The notes under the pieces are model-generated. The model saw only the letters and a program-made list of their open reading frames with translations, was not told where the DNA came from and ran no database searches. From contig CBDCOW010000001.1 of the NCBI GenBank assembly GCA_965219875.1, forward strand, positions 434,001 to 498,000: a DNA stretch of 64,000 bases. The letters are read 5' to 3'. Both the position numbers and the translations under genes were made by a program. Below, one piece after another: positions 52,030 to 61,014 of this stretch. Origin of the DNA: DAOUKH01 sp965219875 (GTDB lineage Bacteria > Chloroflexota > Dehalococcoidia > SHYB01). Position 1 is the stretch's first letter. Every line of letters starts with the position of its first letter.

Positions 52030-52812
52030 TTAGAGGCCGGCCACGAGCTCGGCGAGCTCGGCGGGCTTCTCGAACTCGACGAAGTGTCCACAGCCGGGGA
52101 TGATCTCCAGGCGCGACCCCGAGATGAGGCTCTGGTAGCGCCTCCCCGCGCTCAGCGGAACGATGCGGTCGTCGTCGCCCCACACCAGCAGAGTCGCCGC
52201 CCTGACGCCGCCCACGAGCCGGACCAAAGGCAGGCTGAACATGTACGGCTTCCATGCGACGCGGGTCGTCATCTCACGGTTGATCTCCCAGATCTCCAGT
52301 TGGTCGACATCCGGGTTCTCGCCGAAGAGCCGGCCGAAGTGGGACTGGTCGGCGAAGCCCGCCCCGATGTACTCCGTCGCGCTGTAGACAAACTGGTCCG
52401 TGATCTCATCGCCCTCGGGGGGCTGGATGCCGGCCGCGCCGACGAGCACGAGCTTGCCGACGAGTTGATGGGCCATGGTGGCCATCTCGGCGGCGACCCA
52501 GCCGCCGAACCCCAGCCCGCACAGGGTAATCGAGGTGAGCCCCAGATCACGGAGCGCCCAGAGGTGCATCACCGCGAGGTCGCGCGGGTGGCGCGCCCAC
52601 TCGGGCACATCCTGCTTGTCGAACCCGGGGTGCGTAGGCAGATAGACCGTGTTGGTCCGGGCCAGCGCTTGGACGAAGGGATCGTCGATGCCCGGGCTGC
52701 CGATGTCCTGGTGCAGCACGACGATGGGTTCGCCCGATCCCGCGATGGCGACGTGGAGCCGCGATCCGGCCACGTCCACGAACTCTTCCCGAGCGGTTGC
52801 CGCGGTGGTCAC
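52030..52812 (-). CDS. Alpha/beta-hydrolase-fold protein with Gly at the nucleophile position
   Basis: 260 aa, GTG start with AAGGAGG seven bases before. The fold is clear (LHQDIGSPGIDD; LPTHPGFDKQDVPEW; VWGDDDRIVPLS; PGCGHFVEFEKP with the C-terminal His). The nucleophile elbow, however, reads LCGLGFGGWVAAEM: GxSxG has become GxGxG. The acid and His are intact, so this differs from the 34683 protein, where the His is missing too. It is probably not a classical esterase; related GFGGW proteins of unknown function appear widespread. Transcribed with the long LLM gene. Confidence 0.78.
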   Translation of the reverse strand: MTTAATAREEFVDVAGSRLHVAIAGSGEPIVVLHQDIGSPGIDDPFVQALARTNTVYLPTHPGFDKQDVPEWARHPRDLAVMHLWALRDLGLTSITLCGLGFGGWVAAEMATMAHQLVGKLVLVGAAGIQPPEGDEITDQFVYSATEYIGAGFADQSHFGRLFGENPDVDQLEIWEINREMTTRVAWKPYMFSLPLVRLVGGVRAATLLVWGDDDRIVPLSAGRRYQSLISGSRLEIIPGCGHFVEFEKPAELAELVAGL

Positions 52813-53098
52813 CCTAAGGCCTCCTTAAGTCACAGCGAAACTAAGCACTATTCAGGCCGCGGACAGAGGGAAACCCGACTCCATCACGGCGCGTTTGTCT
52901 CCAAGGATGAAAGACGATGACTCCGGGCCGGGGGCACGTCAACGAGCCGCCCCAGACGCGGCGGGTAGCATACCACGGGGCTCGTGGCGCTGAAACACGC
53001 GCGCGGGAGCGCCTGCGCAAGGGGCTTGGTGCGATAAGGCCCCGAAGCCCTACGCCCTAAAGGCACGGGGCCTCGTCTAAGGAAGGGTTAGGCGGGAC

Positions 53099-53506
53099 CT
53101 ACGCCGCGGTGCGGGGACCGTGCGTCGCGTTCTGGGCGGCGAACGCCTCCCAGCGGCCTTCCTCAGGCCTGGCACGGAGGCGGGGCTCCGGCGGCTCGTC
53201 CTGTTCCGCCGCCATGTGTTGGTCCAGAACCTGGCCCTGCTGACGGTCGAAGCCCTTCGCCCTCTCGCGGCCTTCGGCGATTCTTTCGCGGGCGTAGTCC
53301 TCGACCCGCGCCGGGAACTGCTCAATAACCTCGGCAAGCAACTGGACGGCGATGAGCGGCATGGCGAGGAGGCCCACCGCCAACTGCGCCGCGAGCAGAG
53401 GGATGCGGACGAGACTTGCCAGGAGCTGGACCAGAAGCAGCGGCAGCCGAACGATGGCGGCGTCCACTTGGTTGGCTAGCTGAGGGACTTGCGATGAATA
53501 AGACAC
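53099..53506 (-). CDS. Small hydrophobic-helix protein of unknown function
   Basis: 135 aa, GTG start with GAGGAGG upstream and a good promoter at 53545-53573. Residues 15-62 form a long Leu/Ala/Val helix region with regular Pro kinks (VRLPLLLVQLLASLVRIPLL), followed by a charged helix (VEDYARERIAEGRERAKGFD) and a Pro/Arg tail. The regular 'xxPLLxxQLLA' pattern looks like an amphipathic or membrane-surface segment, as in phasins or membrane-curving proteins. There are no catalytic motifs; family not recognised. Divergent from the MFS exporter. Confidence 0.6.
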   Translation of the reverse strand: MSYSSQVPQLANQVDAAIVRLPLLLVQLLASLVRIPLLAAQLAVGLLAMPLIAVQLLAEVIEQFPARVEDYARERIAEGRERAKGFDRQQGQVLDQHMAAEQDEPPEPRLRARPEEGRWEAFAAQNATHGPRTAA

Positions 53507-53544
53507 CCGGCGCCTCCTCGACCACTACGCAAAGTCAGGACATA

Positions 53545-53573
53545 ATTCTAAACCAGTTTTAATATAACTTCAA
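53545..53573 (-). promoter_or_regulatory. Sigma70-like promoter in an AT-rich island
   Basis: On the minus strand TTGAAG (53573-53568), 17-bp spacer, TAGAAT (53550-53545), ending 39 bp before the GTG at 53506. The 45-bp AT-rich island stands out in this GC-rich DNA and may hold a promoter for the divergent MFS gene as well. Confidence 0.6.
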
Positions 53574-53663
53574 TCTTTCGGGTGCGGAGCGGAGTCCCGT
53601 CCAGCGTGCTATTCTCCTCCCCCGCCGCGCGCCGCCCCACCTCCCTTCCCCTCACTCCGAGCT

Positions 53664-55136
53664 ATGAGCACGCCCCCGGAGCCATCCACCACCGACCGCA
53701 AGTGGATCGTCATGGCCCCCATTGTGGTGGGCGTCTTCATGACGGCCCTCGACGTGGGCGCGGTCAACATCTCGCTTCCGTCGATCAGCACGCACTTCAA
53801 AACAGACCTCTCGACCATCCAGTGGCTCCTCTCCGTCTACCTGCTAGTCCTCGCGGCGACCCTGCTGCCGATGGGGCGCGCCGCCGACCTGCTGGGGCGC
53901 AAACGGATCTACGTCGCGGGATTCCTGGTGTTCGTGACCGGCTCGGTGCTCGCGGGGGCGGCGCAGGACGTCGGCTGGCTGTTGGGAGCGCGCGCCCTTC
54001 AGGCTCTGGGCACGGCGGCGGTCCAGGCCACGGGCATCGCCATCGCCGTGTCGATATTTCCCGAGAGCGAGCGGGGCAAGGTGCTTGGCGTCGTAGTAAC
54101 GACGGTGGGTCTCGGCATCGTGGCCGGACCGGTCATCGGCGGCGGCCTCATTGACCTCTTGGGCTGGCGAGCCGCCTTCTTCATGAATGGCGTGGTGGGG
54201 CCGGTTGGGCTGCTCCTCGCGCACTACGTCCTCGCCGAAGACCGCGATGACGAGCGGCCCGGGGGCAGGCTCGACTGGGTTGGCATGGCCTCCTCCGCCG
54301 TCCTGCTTGTGTCCACGGTCTTCTTCATGTCGCGCGGAAACGCCGCCGGGTGGACATCGCCCCCCATCGTGGCCGCCGCCGTCCTCGCGGCGGCCGCCTT
54401 CGCGGTCTTCATCTTCCACGAGAGCCGGTCCGCCGACCCCATGATCGACCTGCGGCTGTTCAAGCGCCGCGCCTTTGCCTTGGGCAGCTTCGCCAGCTTT
54501 CTCGCCTTCTCCGCGATCGTGTCCAACTCCTTCATCGTCACCTTCTACATCCAAGGAATCCTCGGTAACGGACCGGGGCGGACGGGCCTCATCCTGGCCC
54601 CGCAAGCGTTGATGCTCGCAATCTCGGGCGCGTTCTTCGGCAGGCTTGCCGACAGGGTCGACGGCCGCATCCTGGCGGCGGGCGGGATGACGCTCGTGTC
54701 GCTCAACCTACTGACCATGTCGCGCCTCGACACGGACTCCGGCTTGACCGAGGTCATCCTGCCCCTTACGGGCATGAGCTTGGGCATGGGAATGTTCGCG
54801 CCGGCCAACAACAGCTCCGTGATGAGCTCGGTCGAGCCGGAGCGTTACGGACTCGTCGCGGGTTTCCTCGCCCTCATGCGGTCCACGGGGCAGGTCTACG
54901 GCATCGCGGTCGCGACGCTGGTCGTCTCAGTAGCCATCGCCGCGCTCGGAGTGGAGGCCGACATTGGCGCACTCGGCGACGAGGCGCGGGAGCCGAGCCC
55001 GCAGCTCATCGAGGGCTTTGTCACCGGCATGCAACGCGTCTACTATTTCGGCGCGGCGATGTCGGGCGTGGCCGCGCTGCTCTCCCTGACGCGGCGCCCC
55101 ACCCGGCTGGCCAAGACGCAGGAGGCGGAGACATGA
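53664..55136 (+). CDS. MFS transporter, DHA2 (EmrB/QacA) family
   Basis: 490 aa with about 14 membrane helices. Proton-driven exporter of hydrophobic compounds. Motif A is LPMGRAADLLGRKRIYV; the first helix block is MTALDVGAVNISLPSIS and motif C GLGIVAGPVIGGGLIDLLGW. The family exports drugs, dyes, detergents or metabolites; the cargo cannot be read from sequence. The stop overlaps the next gene by 4 bp (ATGA), so the two are translationally coupled. No TetR-type regulator is adjacent. Confidence 0.9.
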   Translation: MSTPPEPSTTDRKWIVMAPIVVGVFMTALDVGAVNISLPSISTHFKTDLSTIQWLLSVYLLVLAATLLPMGRAADLLGRKRIYVAGFLVFVTGSVLAGAAQDVGWLLGARALQALGTAAVQATGIAIAVSIFPESERGKVLGVVVTTVGLGIVAGPVIGGGLIDLLGWRAAFFMNGVVGPVGLLLAHYVLAEDRDDERPGGRLDWVGMASSAVLLVSTVFFMSRGNAAGWTSPPIVAAAVLAAAAFAVFIFHESRSADPMIDLRLFKRRAFALGSFASFLAFSAIVSNSFIVTFYIQGILGNGPGRTGLILAPQALMLAISGAFFGRLADRVDGRILAAGGMTLVSLNLLTMSRLDTDSGLTEVILPLTGMSLGMGMFAPANNSSVMSSVEPERYGLVAGFLALMRSTGQVYGIAVATLVVSVAIAALGVEADIGALGDEAREPSPQLIEGFVTGMQRVYYFGAAMSGVAALLSLTRRPTRLAKTQEAET

Positions 55137-55921
55137 ACAAGGCGGCTTCGGGGTTCTTCGCGTTGACCCAGATCACGGACCCCTCAAAGCACGTGGCTTA
55201 CAACTGGTGGCACGCCAGCGACCACCAAGCGGAGAACCTCGCCCTCGACGGGGTGGTCTACGCCGGACGGTGGGCCGCCCCCAAGCGGATGGCCGCGGCG
55301 CGGCTCGGAGCCCACGCCGCCCTGAGCCCCATGCAGTACCTGGGGCACTACATGATGCGCGACCCCGTCGACCGCGCCATCGAGGATTTCTCCGCGCTGT
55401 CGCGCCGGACGGCGGCGGAGGGACGCTCCTTCCCCAACCGCTCCATCGTCACCTTCGGCCACCACAAGTTCATGAAGGCGTATACGGCAGACCGCGTCGT
55501 CGTCTCCCCCGAAGGGCTGCCCTGGCGTCCCCACACCGGCGTCTTCTGCACGATCAAGCACCTGCGCGACGCATCGTTCGACGAAGAGATCGCCAACTGG
55601 CACGACGAGATACACGTCCCCGACATGCTCACCGTCCCCGGCGTCGCCGGCTGTTACTGGTTCCGCAACGAAGGACAGCCCGCCGCGTCGATACCCGACG
55701 CCGGCACCGCGGCCCCGCTCGGCGGCGCCGTCCGCCGCCACGTCTGGCTCTACTACCTCGACGGCGACCCCGTCGAAGTCATGGGCGAGGTCGCGCGGCG
55801 CATCCCCGACTGGCGCGCCGCCGGCCGCGGCTCCGACCCCAACTGGCCCCTCGACGCCGTCCTCGCCTCCCCCTTCGAGACCATCCATCCCATCCACGCC
55901 TACGATCTACCGGCGCTCTAG
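55133..55921 (+). CDS. Tandem EthD-like (dimeric alpha-beta barrel) protein coupled to MFS exporter
   Basis: 262 aa, starting in an ATGA overlap with the MFS gene. Half 1: SGFFALTQITDPSKHVAYNW with WHASDHQAENLAL. Half 2: VFCTIKHLRDASFDEEIANW with WHDEIHVPDMLTVPGV. The WHD/A...H...P/A-x-L arrangement is that of EthD-like proteins. The 4-bp overlap with a transporter suggests it modifies or senses the transported compound. It is the third such tandem protein in the window (others at 37931 and 47843). Confidence 0.68.
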   Translation: MNKAASGFFALTQITDPSKHVAYNWWHASDHQAENLALDGVVYAGRWAAPKRMAAARLGAHAALSPMQYLGHYMMRDPVDRAIEDFSALSRRTAAEGRSFPNRSIVTFGHHKFMKAYTADRVVVSPEGLPWRPHTGVFCTIKHLRDASFDEEIANWHDEIHVPDMLTVPGVAGCYWFRNEGQPAASIPDAGTAAPLGGAVRRHVWLYYLDGDPVEVMGEVARRIPDWRAAGRGSDPNWPLDAVLASPFETIHPIHAYDLPAL

Positions 55922-55951
55922 CCGTGACGACACTGCCCTAACGCCCTTCGC

Positions 55952-58813
55952 CTAAGGGACAACCTCGTACTCGACCTCCGCCACCTTGCGCCCGTTCTCG
56001 TAGACGTACACCCAGTAGCGGCCCGGAGCCCACGGTTCCGCGGGCTCCACGCCGACCCGAAGCCGTGTAGCCTCGCCGATGAACTGCTCCTCGGCGGTCA
56101 GCGTCACGCTCTGGCGGCGGATGGCGAAGCCGTCCTCAAAGCGTTCCACGACCTCCAGACGCGTTTCGTGCGGGCCGCCCAAGACTCGGTAGGAGTACTC
56201 GAGGGTGAGCCAGAGCAGGTCGTTCACCTCCGCGGCGGAGAAGCTGGACACCGGCGCCCCATCCTCGGTGGGCGAGACGAACGCCCGGTCGAGCCCGCCG
56301 TTGATCCCGGTCAGCCTGGCGTCGACCGGACCGGGGTCGAGGCGGCTTTCGTCGTGGGGAACGATCCCGTCGTACCAACGGGCGGTGATGTTTGCGATAG
56401 CGGCGGCGTAGGACTGGAAGACCACCCTGAGCTCGTCAATCCCCACCGACACCTTTTCGCCATTGACGTCCTCGATTTCCGAAAGCAAGTACAGGTTCCG
56501 GAAGCCTTGCCGGAACGCGCCGTCGCCCAACGTGAGATACAGGTCGAGGAACAATCGCTCACCCAGCGCATCGGCGCAGTCGAAGGCGTCGTAGCCCCGC
56601 CCCTCGTTCAGCCGTTCCAGCGCGGCGATAGTCTGGACATGGGCGCAAGGAGGGTTGACGGGATCTACGGGCAGGCCGGTGCGGGCGCTCTCGGCGATGG
56701 AAGCCATGAAGTCCGACGCCCCCTCGTCGACCCAGTCGCGGTTGCCATGCCAGTAATAGCGGGCCGCCTGACGTGCGATGACCCGACGGGCGGCATCCGC
56801 CTCGGGGTCTTCGTCGTCGGCGTCATACTCGGGACGGACCGCGACGTGGGAACCGAAGTAGGCTCCGCGCTCGGAATTGGAGACCGTCTCCTCAAAGAGC
56901 AACGTCACGTGGCGCCTGGGGAACGGTTCGGCCATGAACGTCTCGGCGCGGCGCACGGCTTGCTCCAGCAAATCCATGCTGCGCGGCGCTCCCGGGCCGG
57001 TGCGAATGATGGCCAGCTCCACGTTGCCTGCTAAGGGCAGAGAGACCGTGCGCTGCTCGACAGCGACCTGGCCTGGGTCCAGCAGGACGTCGATCAATTG
57101 GGGGTTGGTCTGGCTCACGTCATTCAGCACCGCAACGATCTGCGCCCAGAAGTCCGAGATGCCGTCGCTCAGCGTCGGGTGCGACAGGACCCTCTGGAAG
57201 TCTCCACGCCTCCAATAAGCCAGAAGGCGCAGGGAGTCCACCGCATCGGCGTCCGCGGGCCCGATGACCTCCAGGAAGGGCATGTCGAGGAGTCGCAAGG
57301 CCGCGGCTTGGTCTCCATAGGCGACCCAACGGAGACCCTGAACGACGTCGGTCTCCGACTCGTTGAGGCCGTCGCCGACCCATGGCCTGCCTATGACGGC
57401 GCCAAATACCGGCCGGTAGAACGTCGCGAGGTTCACCAGCCCTTGTACGCCTTCCCGTTCAGGGCCGTCGATGCCGTCGGCGACCCACGGGAGTCCCGTG
57501 ATGGCCGATGCCAACGCGGGGTGGTTCTCCTGGAGCCACACGCTGTTTTCCAGGCCTATCCACGCCGCGGCGTAGGGTGGCTCCGGCCCTGCCGTGGCGG
57601 TTGGCCCCGGCGGCACCGGCGTGGGCGTCGCGACGCCGGGGGTTCGCGGCGGCGGGGAAGTGGGGCGCGGCATGGGGGTCGGCGTGGGCGTGCCAGTCGC
57701 CGCCGGCCCGGCGGTGGGCGAGGGTAGCGGTCGCGGCGTCGGCGTCGGCAGCCCTTGCCACACCGCGAATGCATGCGCCTCGGCAGTGATGGCGGCCTCG
57801 TACGCCACGAGCGCCGCCACACGCTCCTCGCCCTTCGCCGCCTCGTAGGCAGCGAGTGCCTCCCTCACCGCCTTCTCCGCCGCCTGCCACGCCTCAGAGG
57901 CCGTCACCGTCGGCGTCGCGGTGGGCGCGGGCGCCGCCGTGGGCATCGCCGCAGCTGTGGGGATGGGGCTCGGAGTCGGGGTCGGTTCCAAGTCGGTAGG
58001 CGCCGGCGTCGGTGTCGGCGCCGACGTGGGTGTCGGCGTCGCGGTCGGTACGACCACCACCGGTGGCGGGGCCTCGTCCTGCCCGGAGAATGCCAGGTAT
58101 ACGATCACGCCGACGACAGCCAGCAGGGCCACGACCGCGACAAGCGGCCAAGCGGCGCGCGGCAGGTCGCCGGAGTTGGGCGTCCTCGGTGGGCCTCCTG
58201 GGGGCGGCGGACTGGGCGGCGTCCCCCCCGGCCCTTCTGGGAGATCCCCCGCCCTCGGCGGGCTCGACGGTGCCCCAGGCGGGCTTTCCGGAGGCACCTG
58301 TTCCTGCCTCGGTGGCAACGCCGGTGGCCTCTCCAGAGGCAACTCGGTTTGCCTCGGCGGGCTTGGCGGCGCTGCCGGCGGCCTCTCCGCGGGCCGCTCC
58401 GCTCTCGGCAGACTCGGGGGCGCCTCGCGTGGCCTTTGGGGAGGCTGCTCTTGAGGCCTGCGGCGCTCCCGTTCCTCGCGCTCGGCCTGCATACGCTTTT
58501 CGCATGCAGGGCAGCGGGCCAGGCGCGCGGCCTCAGCAAGGAGGACGCGACCCTTGAGAAAACCGTGGGTGTCGCAGACCACGTTGAAGACTGCGGTCTG
58601 ACCCGCGCGCCCGGCGGCATGGATCGTGGCGGTCAACGGCTGCGAGCACCACGGACACACCGTATATGGCGCGCTGCCCCGCGGCTCGGGGGACACGTGG
58701 ACGCCGTAGCCGGAGTATCCGCAAAAGCGGCATATCGCCCAGCCCCTGAAGGAGCCGGGCGACGGACGCTCGGGCGGCGACCCGTCGCCGTAGGCTTCTC
58801 GTTCGTCGCTCAT
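55952..58813 (-). CDS. Bitopic membrane protein: zinc ribbons, TM helix, Pro-Thr linker, degenerate peptidase-like ectodomain
   Basis: 953 aa. In order: cytoplasmic Cys-rich module (Cys28/31, Cys53/56, Cys80/His83, Cys101/104; two zinc ribbons likely); a Pro-rich stretch of repeated 'PPSPPR' units (about 118-218); one membrane helix (221-243, AWPLVAVVALLAVVGVIVYL); PT/AP-rich linker; the helical module EAWQAAEKAVREALAAYEAA ending AVWQGLPTPTPRP; a second linker; a large ectodomain. That part resembles gluzincin peptidases around WHGNRDWVDEGASDF, but the HExxH is RQAAR, so zinc peptidase activity is unlikely. The last 90 residues look beta-rich. N-terminal MSDEREAYG matches the 63248 gene, lacking only its CTCVDC knuckle. 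Function unknown. Confidence 0.72.
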   Translation of the reverse strand: MSDEREAYGDGSPPERPSPGSFRGWAICRFCGYSGYGVHVSPEPRGSAPYTVCPWCSQPLTATIHAAGRAGQTAVFNVVCDTHGFLKGRVLLAEAARLARCPACEKRMQAEREERERRRPQEQPPQRPREAPPSLPRAERPAERPPAAPPSPPRQTELPLERPPALPPRQEQVPPESPPGAPSSPPRAGDLPEGPGGTPPSPPPPGGPPRTPNSGDLPRAAWPLVAVVALLAVVGVIVYLAFSGQDEAPPPVVVVPTATPTPTSAPTPTPAPTDLEPTPTPSPIPTAAAMPTAAPAPTATPTVTASEAWQAAEKAVREALAAYEAAKGEERVAALVAYEAAITAEAHAFAVWQGLPTPTPRPLPSPTAGPAATGTPTPTPMPRPTSPPPRTPGVATPTPVPPGPTATAGPEPPYAAAWIGLENSVWLQENHPALASAITGLPWVADGIDGPEREGVQGLVNLATFYRPVFGAVIGRPWVGDGLNESETDVVQGLRWVAYGDQAAALRLLDMPFLEVIGPADADAVDSLRLLAYWRRGDFQRVLSHPTLSDGISDFWAQIVAVLNDVSQTNPQLIDVLLDPGQVAVEQRTVSLPLAGNVELAIIRTGPGAPRSMDLLEQAVRRAETFMAEPFPRRHVTLLFEETVSNSERGAYFGSHVAVRPEYDADDEDPEADAARRVIARQAARYYWHGNRDWVDEGASDFMASIAESARTGLPVDPVNPPCAHVQTIAALERLNEGRGYDAFDCADALGERLFLDLYLTLGDGAFRQGFRNLYLLSEIEDVNGEKVSVGIDELRVVFQSYAAAIANITARWYDGIVPHDESRLDPGPVDARLTGINGGLDRAFVSPTEDGAPVSSFSAAEVNDLLWLTLEYSYRVLGGPHETRLEVVERFEDGFAIRRQSVTLTAEEQFIGEATRLRVGVEPAEPWAPGRYWVYVYENGRKVAEVEYEVVP

Positions 58814-58924
58814 AGATTGGCTACCGCCCGCGGGCGGTGCGCAGGGGAATCCTCACCCATCCAAGTGTACGCCCTGCCGCCGCGGCGGGGTTCGAATGGG
58901 GCGCGAGGGCTTGCCTTGCTTTGG

Positions 58925-60862
58925 CTAGCCGTAGGTCTTCGGCGGCGTCACTTGGTAGAACATCGAGTACGTCGAAATGAGCACGTCTTCCTCACCGTCG
59001 ACGCTTCCCCAGACCAGCACGGTATAGACCCCCGGGCCTTGGTTCAAGATGGAGCGCAGGTCGGCTGCCACGGTGAAGGCGTGCTCCGTCACGTCCCAGA
59101 GCAACGGCGTGATCAACTGGCCTAGGACCCGCAGCGGGGGTACGGGGGTGGGAGTCGGCCGCTGAGCGGAAGTCGGCGGGGGCGTGTCCGCCGGCACCCC
59201 GTAGGGGTCGCGGCAATATGTCTGCGAGAAATAGCTATACGGCGTGCCGAAACCCTCCGCGAGCGGAGCGCTCAGGGTGCCTAGGAAGGTTCCGTAGTTG
59301 TAGCAGTCCGCATGGGCGACTTGTCCCCTGGTGAGGGGCTGCGGGGGCGGATCGTAGTAGATCCTGATCGTCAGGTCGCCCCCTGGGCCGCCCCGGTTCC
59401 CCCCTGAGGGCTCGAGGTCGCGGAACGCCGCGCCATTCTTCAACGTTCCGGCCATGGAGAACACCCCGTTGGCGTTGACGGCCGGCAGCAGGTTGTACTC
59501 GACGTAGTCCCCCTCGAAATGCTGATAGGCGGCGTAGTGGTAGAAGTCCCACGCCAGGCCGATGCTGACCTTCCTATGCAAGGGGTTGAGGATGTTCTCA
59601 CGCTCCCCAGGACTTCCCATCCACGAGTCCATCGCGTCCCGGATGAGCTGTTCGATGCCGCGATGGGGCAACGCGTTGGCCGGGCAGTAGTCAGGCCCGA
59701 AGTCGTTCTCACTGTTCGACTGGTAGCCGCCCGCCAGCGTGTAGCGCATGTACGGCTTGATCCCGTCGAGGCCCCAATGCCCGCTGTAGCAGTCCGCCAG
59801 CGCGGACTCCGCCTGGACTTGCGGGGCGCGGTTATCGCCCAAGGCGACCGGCGGCACGCCCACCCGCCCGCGCGCTTGATTGATGAGCCCGAGCATGTAC
59901 TCCTTGTAGTCGAGGAGCGTCGGAGTGGGCGTAGCGGTTGGACGCGGCGTTGCCGTCGCGGTGGGCGTCGCCGTGGGGATGGGTGTTTGCGTCGGCGTAG
60001 CGGTGGGCATCGGCGTAGCGGTTGGACGCGGCGTGGCGGTGGGTGTCGGCGTCGGCGTGGGCGTCGGAGTCGGCCGCGGCGTCGGCGTGGGGCGCCCGTG
60101 CAACACCGCGTAGGCATGGACCTCCGCCGCCAGGGCGGCCTCGTACGCGGCGAGCGCCGGGGACCGCTGCTCGCCCTCCGCCGACTGGTATGCCGCCAAC
60201 GCCGCCGCGAGGTCCTTCTCTGCTGTCTGCCACGCCTCGTAGTCCGGTCCCAACGGTGTCGGTGTGGGCACGGGGGTCGGGGTGGGTGTCGACGTCGGCG
60301 TGGACGTGGGTGTCGACGTCGGTGCCGGTGTGGGCGTCGGCGTGGGCTCCGGGGTCGGCGTCGGCGTGAGTGTCGCCGTAGGCGCGGGAGCCGCGGGCGG
60401 CGGGGGCGCGACCGGGTCCGGGGAATCGTCCCCGCCGGGGAGCACGTTAATGGCCGCCACCAACACGATCAGGAAGAGCGCAACGAGCATCCAAGGGCGC
60501 CAGCCGCCACCGGCTCCCGTCGGGGTGGGGCCGCCGCCCGGCGTGGGGCCTGGGGGCGGAGGCGCTCCACCGGTCTGGCCCCCTCGTCCGGCGCCGCCGC
60601 TTGGCCGGGACCTCGGAGGTGGCGGGCCTGGCGGGCGGGACGATCCTCGTCGCCGCTCCAAGTCGTACTGAGCGCGCTTGCCGTCGTCGCTGAGGACCTC
60701 GTAGGCCTCGTTGATCTCCTTGAGCCTGTCCTCAGCGCCGGGCGACTTGTTCCGGTCGGGATGGTTGTCGAACGCCTTCTTACGGTAAGCCCGCCGAATC
60801 TCCCGCCGATTGGCGCTCGGGCCTACGCCGAGGACTTCGTAATAATCTCGCTTGGACGGCAT
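58925..60862 (-). CDS. Bitopic membrane protein: J-domain, TM helix, Pro-Thr linker, CAP/SCP ectodomain
   Basis: 645 aa. Residues 4-70 are a DnaJ J-domain (DYYEVLGVGPSANRREIRRA) with intact HPD at 34-36, so it could stimulate DnaK. Next come a Gly/Pro-rich stretch, one membrane helix (about 124-142, WMLVALFLIVLVAAINVL), a PT-repeat linker, the shared helical module (EAWQTAEKDLAAALAAYQSA, ending HGRPTPTPRP), more PT repeats, then a CAP domain (YKEYMLGLINQARGRVGVPP, SGHWGLDG, SENDFG) with four conserved Cys. The CAP 'SPGH' His is Glu here (SPGEREN). A beta-rich C-terminal domain ends with MFYQVTPPKTYG, as in the next paralogue. Function unknown. Confidence 0.8.
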   Translation of the reverse strand: MPSKRDYYEVLGVGPSANRREIRRAYRKKAFDNHPDRNKSPGAEDRLKEINEAYEVLSDDGKRAQYDLERRRGSSRPPGPPPPRSRPSGGAGRGGQTGGAPPPPGPTPGGGPTPTGAGGGWRPWMLVALFLIVLVAAINVLPGGDDSPDPVAPPPPAAPAPTATLTPTPTPEPTPTPTPAPTSTPTSTPTSTPTPTPVPTPTPLGPDYEAWQTAEKDLAAALAAYQSAEGEQRSPALAAYEAALAAEVHAYAVLHGRPTPTPRPTPTPTPTPTPTATPRPTATPMPTATPTQTPIPTATPTATATPRPTATPTPTLLDYKEYMLGLINQARGRVGVPPVALGDNRAPQVQAESALADCYSGHWGLDGIKPYMRYTLAGGYQSNSENDFGPDYCPANALPHRGIEQLIRDAMDSWMGSPGERENILNPLHRKVSIGLAWDFYHYAAYQHFEGDYVEYNLLPAVNANGVFSMAGTLKNGAAFRDLEPSGGNRGGPGGDLTIRIYYDPPPQPLTRGQVAHADCYNYGTFLGTLSAPLAEGFGTPYSYFSQTYCRDPYGVPADTPPPTSAQRPTPTPVPPLRVLGQLITPLLWDVTEHAFTVAADLRSILNQGPGVYTVLVWGSVDGEEDVLISTYSMFYQVTPPKTYG

Positions 60863-61014
60863 GGGTGGCTAACGGTCGCGCTTAGGGCGGCGCTGGGGTG
60901 GGTGGGCATTTAGGTGCCCCTGCACTCGGCCGAGGCGACGCAGAAGTGCGGGGCCGACGGCCCTCGCGCCAAGTCTACGCCCTGCACGGGTGCTAGCGCC
61001 TTGGAATTGCGCCC

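Noticed and set aside
53037..53073. Hairpin AGGCCCCG...CGGGGCCT as terminator for the 53099 gene
   Set aside because: The loop is 21 bases and no T-run follows on either strand, so I do not call it a terminator.
57755..59125. Plus-strand Arg-rich frame across the surface-protein genes
   Set aside because: Arg/Gly-rich translation is typical of the reverse of PT-repeat DNA; no ribosome-binding site.
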